In this document: piece by piece, positions 48,066-58,826 of the stretch
Layout of the letters: each line of letters begins with the position of its first letter
Position numbering within the stretch: position 1 is the first letter of the stretch
From: Phyto melanocephala
Lineage: Eukaryota; Arthropoda; Insecta; Diptera; Rhinophoridae
Direction of reading: 5' to 3'
Assembly: GCA_941918925.1 (NCBI GenBank)
Contig: OW799234.1
Span: 137,005,305 to 137,069,304 of the forward strand
Length of the DNA stretch: 64,000 nt
Translations under genes and position numbers: made by a program
The notes under the pieces: generated by a model
Database searches by the model: none
Seen by the model: only the letters and a program-made list of their open reading frames with translations
Told to the model about the DNA's origin: nothing

Positions 48066-48741
48066 TAAAGGGTGGTTAAATTTAAAGGGCCGATGCTTAA
48101 TGTGAACCACACCTAAACGTCAAGTTTTTTCTGCATTTCATTTGACACTTCCCAATTTCAGACTAACTTAATTTTAACCATGGAAAGATACACAATCGAG
48201 CAGGGCGGTAAAGGTTTTCAGGCTTATTATTGAAATGGGCGTTCAAATCAAAATACATTTTGTGCACTTCGTGATTCTTTTGGTCAACATTATCGTTCAA
48301 ATTCGTCCACAATCGGAAGATTTGTAAAAAATATTAATATTTCAGCAAAACAGGTCTGTATGAAATATGAAAACATCTATGGAATGCCTTCTTAGTTCGT
48401 TGAACGGAAAACATTGCTGTTTTTCACGATAGTGTTGCAAAAAACCAGTCAACCTCGACTCATCATCGTTGAACGGAAAACATTGCTGTTTTTCACGATA
48501 GTGTTGTAAAAAACCAGTCAACCTCGACTCATCATCGTGTCCAACAATTGAACATCAACATTGTCATTGAAAATTTGGACCATCGGATGGAGGTGTGCAG
48601 CCGAGATCGGGCGGCCATTGGTCCGATATTTGGTTCCATACATAATTGAACCATACCAATATTATCATAATAAAAAGAAATGACAATAATTTGTGTTTTA
48701 TTCAAAATCAGCGGCGGGCCTTAAAATTTAACCATCCTTTA
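48066..48741 (+). mobile_element. mariner-type element, deleted, with internal 69-bp tandem duplication
   Basis: The TIRs TAAAGGGTGGTTAAATTTAA and TTAAAATTTAACCATCCTTTA bound a broken transposase. The ATG at 48180 reads MERYTIEQ and later NGRSNQN and DSFGQHYRSNSSTIGRFVKN. A 69-bp unit starting CGTTGAACGGAAAACATTGC occurs twice (48398-48466, 48467-48535) with one C/T difference. It lacks the catalytic core. Confidence 0.83.
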
Positions 48742-48814
48742 CATAGTAACTATAATACTGTAAGCTATATACATGCTTGACGTTCAAAATGAAATTGTGT
48801 AAAATATTAAATCT

Positions 48815-48917
48815 CTAATCTAGGCTACGCTACGATGGGTCGTTATTGGAATTTTGACATATTTATGTACATAATGGTAAAGGGTATAAAAGATACGGCA
48901 TGAACAAAAATAGCACT
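48815..48917 (+). mobile_element. mini-me-like 3' end fragment
   Basis: GGCTACGCTACGATGGGTCG, TACATAATGGTAAAGGGTAT and ACGGCATGAACAAAAATAGC are a decayed terminus. It probably belongs to the same insertion cluster as 46895-48065. Confidence 0.45.
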
Positions 48918-49107
48918 GTGATTTTGTTTAGACTTTTTCCTAATTTTCTTTTTATAAGAAAGAATTGCAGGGGTGGAATGAATATTCATCGTGTCAAACT
49001 CCATATAAACTTGAAATACCTTGATTTGACTATCGTACAGACTTTTGGTAGAATTTTATTTATTATCATTTATTTGTTTATTTATTTAAAGTTAATTATT
49101 TACTTTT

Positions 49108-50070
49108 TATACCCGCCTCCAAAAAAATGGTGGGGATATATTCATTTTGTCATTCGGTTTGTAACACATCAAAATATTCGTTTTGGACCCCATAAAGTAT
49201 ATACATTCTGAATTGGGGTTTCATATTTTGACGATCTAGCTATATCCGTCCGTCTGTCCGTTTGTTGAAAGCGCGATAGAGGTCGGACCGAAAAAGCTAG
49301 AGGGCTCATTTCGTCAAAAATTGCCAAAATCCATGAATTATATATGAAAGAAGTTATGTTTCAAAACGTATGAAAATTTATACCGCGCAGTGTATTTTTC
49401 GGTATATTAAAAATTTAAATGAAATTGGACTGGCAAGCATTGCTTTTTGGTCGAAGGCTTTGTACTAATGGAAAATAAATGTTACACGCCCACTTTTACG
49501 TCCACCTACCATATAACGCTTTATCTCAAATTCATATGAAATTTTTCAGCCATAGAATAATTTATAGATAGCTTTGCTGCTATTTGTAGATATAGTATGC
49601 CTCTAAAGATATTCGTGAAAATTTTTGATTAATCGGGCTCTAACCGGTAAAGTTATAGGCAAAAAAAAATTTTTTTAAATATATATTTCAAAAATTTATA
49701 AACGAAAACCAAGTTTTTCAGCTTCTGGATAACCGAGAGAGTCAATATTGGTACATCTGAAAGGACTTTACTAGCGCAATATAAAAAATTTAAATTCATG
49801 ATGGCCACCACTAAAAAATGGCAGACTACAAATTAATATATGAGCCAAATCTGGTTTTTTAAAATGTAACTTCTTAAACCCCCTCAATATTGGTATCAAA
49901 TGAAAGGGCTTGACAAGTAGAATACAGTAAATTATTAAAAAATGTAAAATCCAACCCCATTAATATGGGTATAACATGAAATATAGATCATGATACGATG
50001 TGGGATTATACCTATGTACATGATGGAGAAGGGTATTATCAGATTTGGCACGGCCGAATATATATAAGAG
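49108..50070 (+). mobile_element. chimeric mini-me-like repeat (two subtypes joined)
   Basis: The first part, 49108 to ~49540, follows the 16405 subtype (TATACCCGCCTCCAAAAAAA, GTCCGTCTGTCCGTTTGTTG, AACGCTTTATCTCAAATTCA). From ~49545 it follows the 30086 subtype in the reverse sense (CCTCAATATTGGTATCAAAT, GAAAGGGCTTGACAAGTAG) and ends TTGGCACGGCCGAATATATA. Confidence 0.72.
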
Positions 50071-51063
50071 ATGAATATCAAACCCAATATCAATATACAT
50101 AGGTTCTTAAGGAAGATTAACCCATTTGTTACAGAAACTATTTTCATTCAGACAAAGTTTTTTATACATACATATATAGTCATCTTTGACATCTTTCTCA
50201 AACTCTCAACTGAAATTTATTAATTTTAATTTTGTCATATAATGTTTGCATTATAAAATTGAAAAAATGATTAATTTATAAAACCTTTACGCTTTATTTA
50301 TATACTTATGTATTTCGTATCGAGCAAATTATTCAAAAATAATGGATCTAGCTTAGAAAATCAATAGACAATTTTTTTAATAAAAACAGTAATCGGTATT
50401 TTAGACAGAAAATTAAATTCATATAAATATTTCTGGATTCTCTCTGTGATCCGAATCACCTATGGAAGCTACAAGGAATAAGCGGAAACGTAATATTATT
50501 TATATTATAGTAAATAAATTTCCATTTAATTTTAAAACTTGCAGAACACACTTGTACTATGTTACTCCAACATTTTAAATCTTGCCAAAAAAGAAAACAA
50601 AAAAACCAAAAACTTACAGACACAGAAATGCAATGTATGACACTAGTCCAATGTTCTTGCATGAAAATTTTATTATAACAAAGCTTTCATAATATTGTTG
50701 CACAAACTGGTAAAAACATTCATAAACGAACAATCACAATTTATTCCAGAAACATACTAACAAAACCTGCCAGTAATTGGAAGTTTTAAATTTTATAAAA
50801 GTCAATTCTTAGTTTTACAATTATTCTCAATTTTAACAAGTAACATAGTTTTTCTAATAGAAACTTATTTAATTTTCTTAGCTCAAAGATTTTTAAGGCC
50901 TAAAAAGAAGTTTTTAATTCGTATTTATAATCAGTATTTTACAGATTTAAAAAAAAAATTTTTTAAGGCCAATAACTATTAATTCATACAACTCACAGTG
51001 ATACGTTACGATACGATAAATTTAATAGTTTAAAGAATGAACTATTTTTAAATTTATAGCATA
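50071..51063. other. AT-rich intergenic stretch
   Basis: No supported gene or repeat is seen. Confidence 0.5.
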
Positions 51064-51808
51064 CTAGCCAAACCCGGCGCGCGTTGCTACGCCCCTTAAT
51101 GCATCAAAATGCATTCTTAATTTTAATTGAATATCAAGTGCAAAAACCTAAAAATTATAATTTTTTTATGGGCGTGGCCCTGCCCACTTTTCTTATCACA
51201 AAATTGTAAAGTCACAACAGCTCAATATGTGTGCAAAGTTTCAGAAAAATCGGTCCAGTGCAAGTACTTCAAAATGATACCTTTTTTTTAAAGGCGTGGC
51301 ACTGCCCACTTTTCTAATCACGAAATTGTAAAGTCATGATAGCTCAATATGTGTGCAAAGTTTCAGAAAAATCGGTCCAGCGCAAGTACCTCAAAATGAT
51401 ACCTTTTTTTAATGGGCGTGGCACCGCCCACTTTTTTAATCACGAAATTATAAAGTCATGACAGCTTAATATGTGTGCAAAGTTTCAGAAAAATCGGTCT
51501 AGTGCAAGTACCTCAATATTAAAACTTTTTTAGGGGCGTGGCCCCGCCCACTTTTCTTATCACGAAATTATTTAGTCATGACAGCTCGATATGTGTGCAA
51601 AATTTCAGAAAAATCGGTCAAGTGCAAGTAGCTAAAACTGATTACTAATTTTTTATGGGCGTGGCCCCGCCCACTTTTTTTAACCCATAAACACTCCCTG
51701 GTATGTGTACAACAACTTACCAAAGTTTGAGCCCGATCGGTTTTACAGTTTCGGAGTCTATAGCTAACACACACACACACACAGAGTTTCACTTTTATAT
51801 ATATAGAC
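51064..51808 (+). repeat. interspersed element with ~120-bp internal tandem units, copy 2
   Basis: Same start (ACTAGCCAAACCCGGCGCGC) and same end ((AC)n, then GAGTTTCACTTTTATATATA and TAGA) as 10792-11621, but about four internal units instead of five (anchors near 51211, 51332, 51452 and 51574). It is directly followed by a different element starting CTAGCCTGTGCCCACGACTA. Confidence 0.8.
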
Positions 51809-52020
51809 TAGCCTGTGCCCACGACTACGTCTACGTTGTTTTCGGAACGAAAGGTATCCCATTTACATATGTATGTGTATTCAGGTTGTTATATATCTGT
51901 GTAGAAAATTTATTTTAAATCCACTCAGTAATTTTTCGTGTGATTGAGTAAAAATATTAAGACATTTAAACATATAAACATTCATATTTATTATGGGAAT
52001 TAGTGGAATAGGTCTTAATG
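51806..52020 (+). repeat. short interspersed repeat, CTAGCCTGTGCCC type
   Basis: It starts CTAGCCTGTGCCCACGACTA then CGTCTACG. Near its end it has CACTCAGTAATTTTTCGTGT then GATTGAGTAAAAATATT. The same end text (GTGTGATTGAGTAACAAACA) recurs near 53200. This start/end pairing is common in insect genomes. It abuts copy 2 of the tandem-unit element with no spacer. Confidence 0.6.
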
Positions 52021-52414
52021 CAAATATTTAAGAAAAAATAATTTTACAGAGTTGGATGATTACATTTTTTTCGCCAGTATTTGTAAATTTTGAACAATCA
52101 AAACCATTGAACAGCCGACTAACTAAACATAAAAAAATATTTTTGCCTTAATTCGCGAAATCGCCTGTGGTAAAAGGTAGCCCATAGTAATAAAACGATG
52201 GATTTCATTAAATTTTAACAATATATAAAATAATAAAACAATATTTAAAATATATTTTTAAAGTTCTTGACGTCAACTTTTTGAATGAATGAAAGTTATA
52301 CGGAATGTATGCTCTTTTATAGAATTTAAAATAATTTTAAAATAACGGTATTAACAATAAAACAATAAAACATAAGAACTAGTAGTTAGGAAGATATTTG
52401 ATAATTAATTATTA

Positions 52415-52920
52415 AATAATATTTATTCGGTTGTTGGGTTTAAGCTGGTTTATATGCATTTCACTGGTGCTTATGCCAGATCATCAGTAAACAAAATAAA
52501 TATTATTGAAAAATAATCGGACCATATCCCGAATATTTGAGTAAATTATTTAATAAGAGAAGGTTTTATTTTTCGGTTGCCCTTATAAACATTAACTGTT
52601 AACCAACGGTTAGCCAAATGTTAAAGGGATTGGAAAAATAAAATAAATTAAAATTGAAAAATTGTTGGTTGGGTTTTTGAGAAAGTTTTTTATAGTTGTT
52701 TGTTTCTCATTTTGTTAATTCTCATTTTGTTAATGAGAATTTAAAAATAAAACTTATAACATTATAACTTTTTCAAGAATTTGGGTAAAAGGTTTACTCA
52801 TGATCTGGCATAAGCAAAAGTGAAATGCATATAAACTACCTTAAATCTAACAACCAAATAAATATTATTGAAAAATTATGGGACCATATCCCGAATAATT
52901 TAGTAAATTATTTATTAATT
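52415..52920. repeat. inverted repeat pair plus direct repeat
   Basis: 52415-52496 (TTATATGCATTTCACTGGTG, CTTATGCCAGATCATCAGTA) is inverse to 52791-52870 (CTCATGATCTGGCATAAGCA, GTGAAATGCATATAAAC). In addition AAATAAATATTATTGAAAAA plus GGACCATATCCCGAAT occurs in the same direction at ~52492 and ~52857. The order suggests a foldback element with duplicated flank. Confidence 0.65.
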
Positions 52921-53129
52921 TATTAATTATTAAAGTTATAAAAGATAAATTAATTGCTAAAGAAAATATTTGATAAAGAAAGAAAATGAAATATAACATA
53001 AGTAGTAATATTAAAAGGAAATAAAGAAAGAAAAGATTAACACAATTACAATAGATGTATTAATAGACTTTTTATATTCATTTATAAGGGTAATGTACAT
53101 AAATATGTATGTACACACATGTAACTCTA

Positions 53130-53245
53130 TGTGTTAATCTAGGTTGTTGTCTATCTGTATGCCAAATTCCAGTTAGTTCCTTTTAGCCTTTCCTTTTTTG
53201 TGTGATTGAGTAACAAACATTCACATTTTTTATATGAGTAGGATA
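53130..53245 (+). repeat. interspersed-repeat 3' end fragment
   Basis: TGTATGCCAAATTCCAGTTA followed by TTTTGTGTGATTGAGTAACA and AACATTCACATTTTTTATAT matches the 3' portion of the element at 51806. Confidence 0.5.
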
Positions 53246-53303
53246 ATTCAAAAAAATGCTTAAACTATTTCTTAATTCATTGAAGTGTCACAACAGGGCG
53301 CTG

Positions 53304-55027
53304 CACAGAGGAGGAGGATTGCCTGAAAAGCTGGCCAAAAAGGCAAAACTGAATTTTAAGAAATCTTAAAAACTAATTACGCAGCTCGACAGACAACAAT
53401 ATTTTACATTATATTGTAAATTTTGAAGACTTTTAGTTGCGATTTGTAGCTCTGAGACCCTGCTAAATTCAGGAAACTGAAGAAAATTATATGAGCTTTA
53501 AATGTTTTTTTCGGTTTCTGGATGTTTATATGATATTTTTTTTGCGGGTAAACGAATAAAGGTTTTAACAATAATTTTTTCGCTGAAAGGTTTGATCAAA
53601 AATTATTTAAAAAAAAAAAAAAAAATTTAAAATATGTTGAATATCCATTTGAAACAGTTCGTTCAAAAGCTAAAAAAAAAAATTATACACTTTTTTTGCA
53701 AAAAAAAGAGGTTTTTAAAAGTGAGGTTAGCATTTCTACGAATTATGTTTCATACCACAATAAGATTTGGAATCTCTAATTTTAGGAACAAAAAAAAGTG
53801 TGCGCAAATTTGCGCCATTATTTTTGACGATTTTTTTAAATTTTCACATTTCTATTATTTTTCCTCATCAGGCACTTTTTCTTATACATTTATATCGTCA
53901 TAAACTTTTATGTATTTTGAATTATTGATTTTAAATGTTATTCACATCACTTTTAACACTTTACAATGTTAATACCTGCCTATAATTATGAATTGGAAAA
54001 ATCTTTATTATCGATAACAGTTATAAGGTAATGTCCCACACATCCCCATAAAAGATATTTTTATATACCTGCTCTACAGAACATTATTTGTTAAAAAAAA
54101 TAAATGTATTTAAGTACCTAATAAGAATAATTATTAAAAGCATTAATCGCAAAAATAAGTTTACAAGAAATAAATACATGTACATAAAAAATACATGGGC
54201 ACCCAGGTATCAGGCTACCATCCAATTGTCAGAAGAAGCTGCCGAGGCCAGAAATAAGCACTTACGATTATATCGTACGAATTATTCGAGCAATTTTAGC
54301 AGAAGCGATACAAATCGAGGTGTCTTGAACAAGTTATTTTTTTTTAATTAGACCGTAAATCATATGTATGCATGTACATACAGAATGAGTTTATACCTTT
54401 AAAATCAGCATTTGTTAATTGAGTTTTACTATTTATAATACCGTCTTTTATTCCTTAGGAATGTAGCTTTTGGAAAAATCTTAAAAATTTAAACTTTTTG
54501 GTTCTTTAATTTTTTTTATTGCATTTTGAAAACAAAAAAATTTACGAATTTTGCACGAAATTTTTTTTTTCGCCATTAAATTTTTAATAACTCCGAATTA
54601 GTAATAGATAGAAAAGAAATGTGTTTGGTTAGTTTAATCAGAATTCCGGTGCATCTTTTGATCTTCCTACTATTAAAATCCGAGAACCCGTTTTCAAGTT
54701 ATGACAAAATATATTAGGCAACCCAACGATTTAGGGGGTAGAATATGCCACGCCTTTAAAAGAAAATCCTTACGTACTAGAGAAAAAAGGAAAGCAGATT
54801 TGAATTTAAATCAAAATCCATATAGTCCACATACTTTTATTTCTAGGGTAGACAAAAATTTATTTTATTGAGCAGTGTACTTTTGTTGCGCAGTGTAATT
54901 TTTTAAAAATCTGTTACTATACTTTTTATATCATACTACACCTTAAACTATCAAAAAACTAAAACTTTTAATTCAAAAAACACGTTTAATAATTTTGGCC
55001 AGCTTTCAGGCCAATTACTCCTCTGTG
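53304..55027 (+). mobile_element. Transib-like DNA transposon relic (1,724 bp)
   Basis: Terminal inverted repeats start CACAGAGGAGGAGGATTGCC (left) and, inverted, CACAGAGGAGTAATTGGCC (right). They share TGAAA(A)GCTGGCCAAAA over ~36 bases with small indels. The element is flanked by an exact 5-bp direct repeat CGCTG (53299-53303 and 55028-55032). CAC-starting ends with a GC-rich 5-bp duplication are the known signature of the Transib superfamily, the relatives of RAG1. Inside, 54226-54330 encodes LSEEAAEARNKHLRLYRTNY then SSNFSRSDTNRGVLNKL. This resembles the C-terminal SE..E..NK..R.YR...AR..SR pattern surrounding the last catalytic Glu of that enzyme class. The rest of the transposase is gone or unreadable, so the element is dead. 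An alternative is another superfamily with 5-bp duplications. Confidence 0.68.
54211..54345 (+). pseudogene. Transib/RAG1-like transposase C-terminal remnant
   Basis: Within an open frame that runs 54088-54351, the part from RYQATIQLSEEAAEARNKHL to RSDTNRGVLNKLF has balanced codon and amino-acid use unlike its Lys/Ile-rich surroundings. The motif SEEAAEARNKH has the acidic residues and the NK(H) followed by R..YR expected of the final catalytic helix of Transib-type enzymes. It is cut off after LNKLF by a T-run and stop. Confidence 0.6.
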
Positions 55028-55032
55028 CGCTG

Positions 55033-55874
55033 GTTAAAAACTTCAACAAACCTTTTTCTCGCAAGATAAAAACTCAACTTCTGACTCAAAAATTTTTTGA
55101 ATTTGGCAAATATTACTGAAATAGGCGTGACCACTATTTTTACATCAATAATTATTTAATTTTATTAAAAATTTATATTTTTTCGAACTTATTTAAATTT
55201 AATTGTAAATCAATTCTTATGGCTGAATTTAATTTCCAAAGTGGAGCATGATTTTTAGTTTCATATAGTTTCTGTGTGGAAAAATATTTAGGAAGAATAA
55301 AGCACTCTATCTAAGTTGAATACATTTCCAGAAATTACTATGACACGCCTAAAAATTTGTTTTCAACGTATTTGTACGAATGAAATTTCGCTTGGGTTTT
55401 CTTTCGACATCGTTGAACAGTCAGATTATCTTGATATGACTACTTCAATTCCCACCGCCTATATAAGGCATATTCTACAATTTTGTGCATTTTGTATTTT
55501 GATAAACGTTTTAAATTGTCATTTGAATCTATGTTTCTATATCATACTGTAAATAGATTGATGGATAATATGTGTATCACGCCCGAGAAAAGGTTACTGG
55601 TATAAATGTGTTCATTTATTAAGTAGAATTTTGCAAAACAGTTTTTACCGCATATGGTTCCAGTTATAACACAGTATTATGATTTAATGTTCATACCAAA
55701 AAAATTATTCTTTCCTTCGATTATTAAAAAAAACTTTACACAATCCTATTAAAAATTTGTATACAATTTATATATTTTTTAGCAATTATATTATTATAAA
55801 AGTATGAAGTGCCACACAAAGTTAATATCTATTACGTTTAAACTACCTCTGGCTACCGATTTATTTACTTTTTT
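55033..55874. other. AT-rich stretch with faint mini-me text
   Basis: 55090-55450 contains weak matches to mini-me interiors (TTTCTGTGTGGAAAAATATT, GAATAAAGCACTCTATCTAA, TGACACGCCTAAAAATT). No gene is supported. Confidence 0.45.
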
Positions 55875-56149
55875 TATACCCACCATCAAAAAAAATGGTG
55901 TGAGAGTATATTCATTTTGACATTCCGTTTGTAACACATCGTAACCATTTTAGACCCTTTTAAAGTATATATTTTCTGAGCCCTGGTATCATTTTAAGAG
56001 TTAGAGGGCTCAAATTTTGTCAGAATATTTCTAATACACAAAGTCTGTTTGGTATTTCGTAGGAAGAGAGTTATAGGTCGTAAAAGTACACAAAATTAGT
56101 GGTGGATATCAAAAATTCGTCACAGCTGAATAAAGTGCTCTTACTTGTT
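55875..56149 (+). mobile_element. internally deleted mini-me-like repeat (275 bp)
   Basis: It has an intact start TATACCCACCATCAAAAAAA and an intact end TTCGTCACAGCTGAATAAAG then TGCTCTTACTTG. The middle, including the GTCY tract, is missing. Confidence 0.78.
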
Positions 56150-56575
56150 TTAACTTTATTTAAGTAAATATTTGTTGCTAAATTTATTTTTTATTTAGTA
56201 GTTGTTTATTTTCGAAAGTTTTGTATATTTTGAGTTATTTTGGAAACAAAATAATCTTAAAAAACATTAAAAGTGAATTAGTATTCGTTCATACTAGTTA
56301 TATGTTTCTTGTTAAAATCCTTCAATTTGGGAGTTTTTATTCTTTTAACACTGAAGTTGATCAAAACAAAAATGATATTGGCGTATCTTTTGAAAGCGGT
56401 TTTTATCTAAAACAATTTTTATATTATTTTAAACGGTAAATATCAGTGATTTCAACGCGGTGCTTTCAGCACCGTTCTTTTTGCTTTTTAGAGTTTTTGT
56501 CACTTAAAATTTTCGGGTCAGTGAGCGGAGCGGTTTTTCAAATTTGGTATTCACAAATACTAAATTTAAAATTCT

Positions 56576-57150
56576 TATACCCTTCACCTGTAGTATATAA
56601 TAGCTTTGTCATTCTATTTACGATTTCAGCAATTATTTTTTTCGATCCCATAAAGCATTTACAGTCGTGTCTGGATACAGTGAACACCCGATATAGTGAA
56701 CACCTCCATATAGTGAACACCAAATTTTTGCATGGAGTACTCTAAATAGTGAAAAACTCTAATAGTGAACAAAGTTTCGAAAACAACTTCAACAACAATT
56801 CTTTTATTAAACTTAAATACATATGTACATATATTTCCTTTTTTGTACAAATTGTTTCTAATCAGCTATTGCATTTACATGTATGTATTTTTAGTAAATA
56901 AAACGAGTTTTTGAACAAAAATTTCAACCTTGATATAGAGAACAACCTCGATACTATGAACAAGCCTTGCAAAAATTAGTTCACTATATCCAGACACGAT
57001 AGTATTTTTTTAAAGCTTATGAATATGGTAGTTGATTTAGCAATGTCCGTAGGTCCGTGTGTTAGTTGAAATCAACTTTAAGAAGCCCCCACATATTGTG
57101 TGGTATCAATCTTTTGTAAATATTCGTAAATATAAAAGTTGTCTTTTATG
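56576..57150 (+). mobile_element. mini-me-like repeat interrupted by a MITE
   Basis: TATACCCTTCACCTGTAGTA, TCGATCCCATAAAGCATT, then the insert 56662-57002, then TTTTTTAAAGCTTATGAATA, GTCCGTAGGTCCGTGTGTTA and GAAATCAACTTTAAGAAGCC. Removing the insert and one TA restores text matching CATAAAGCATATATTTTCTG in the copy at 6526. Confidence 0.8.
56662..57002. mobile_element. 341-bp Tc1/mariner-superfamily MITE (pogo-like TIR)
   Basis: The TIRs are CAGTCGTGTCTGGATACAGT (left) and, inverted, CTATCGTGTCTGGATATAGT, with TA on both outer sides (56660-56661, 57003-57004). CAGT-starting ends with TA duplication suggest the pogo/Tigger branch. The interior repeats TAGTGAACACC-type words several times near both ends and has no transposase. 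Confidence 0.82.
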
Positions 57151-58826
57151 TTTTAATATTTTTTGAATCTGTAAGCACAGATTTTGTCTTTTGCCGTTAT
57201 AGAAAATAGCTCTTTTTGACTTAACACATTTACTTATACATTATATGACACATTATCTTATAAAAACTATTTTTATTCTTTTTGTTTTTTAAATTACTTT
57301 TTATTTTTATTAGATTAATGTTAAGAAAATTTTAATTTAAACAATAACAACAGTCTTATTTCATTCTTGTTAATTTCATGTTTAAAACGACAGAAGAACG
57401 ACAAGGTTTTATTAATTTAACATTATTGTAAATTTTACACGGTACCAAAAAATACGACAATGACACTCATAATATGGCTGAATTAACTAGCAATGAAAAA
57501 AGTATTCGTTAGGTAAATTATCATAAAATTTATGATGGTCTTTGTCTATAGCTCATTTTAAAAATTGCAAGTCTTAATGTTTTCGAATATTTATCTTTTT
57601 TTATTAAGTTAAGATGTTGTTATCATGTTAAATTGATACAAATGTAAAAAAATGCCAAAACATACATATTTTTGATTATTGTTTGAGTTTCAGTTTTTCA
57701 ATCCTCAGAAAATCTTAGTTTAAAAAATTTAGCTTTCAAAGTGAATTTAATACTACGTATATCAGTTACTTTTGTCTTTACCACGTCTGTGTCAAATACT
57801 TTAACAAAACTTAGCGACATTAAGACTTTAAAATAATGTGTGATCTAAGTACATAAGTGACATCATGGTATTCTTAGTTTTTTGAGATCTCTTATTTGAA
57901 CCAGCATATTTGACAGGGACATCAACGTTTGTATTTTTTATAGCACATTCTATGATAAAAAAAAACAGGATAAAAACAGTTGCCTCTTTTGTGTTACGTA
58001 AGTTAACAAAGTAATTATTGTCTCCTAGTTTTGTCATGTATGTTGTATATGACGAAATAATTAAAAACATATATTTTCTAGATTATAGTTATCAAAGAGT
58101 CTCTATAAGTTTAAAATCAAGCTGCAGTGATAGCAAAAAAAAATTGTTAATTCACTTAATTTTTTTTAATAAATTTAATTGTGATAATAAAAGAATAATT
58201 TGAAAACCCATATTACTAGTTTTATTTAAGTATATCTAGTTTTTATCTAGTTATATCACAAGTTTTGTTAAAACTAGGATAATACAAAAAATTATAACAA
58301 GCAAAGCAACAAAAATGGTCTGTCTCTTGGTAAGAAAATAAAACAGGCGACATAATAGTTATCGAATTTTATTAACTAAAAACCTGGAATTAAATAAATG
58401 ATATTTACATCCAACACTTAACACAGTGCAGGTTGATTTTAAATCATATGGCCTAAGTTAGCATTTTCTTAAAATAAAATTGAGCTAGTTATTAATATAA
58501 ATAAAATTAATGACGCTAATGCACGATTCATATCATCGAGACTGTTCTAATATTAGCATGTCACTGCTTTCAATATGTGTTTATTCATGTTTCATAAATC
58601 CCATGAATAACTATGATTGTTTTAAATACTTCTTAAAAAACATTTTTCAAATTTTATATTACTTTTAAATTCATTATGTTAAATTTTCTAAATGCACTTT
58701 TCAATTGCCATTTTAACTGTACTTTTGAAAATTCGTGAAAGCATATATAAATAGTATAGGTACGTCTACATGCTTTTGTAAGTTATTTGAATACTATAAA
58801 AAATAATAAAACAACGGTATGGTTTT
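57151..58826. other. AT-rich intergenic stretch
   Basis: No gene-like or RNA-like signal is recognised. Open frames near 57828-58203 are low-complexity. Confidence 0.5.
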
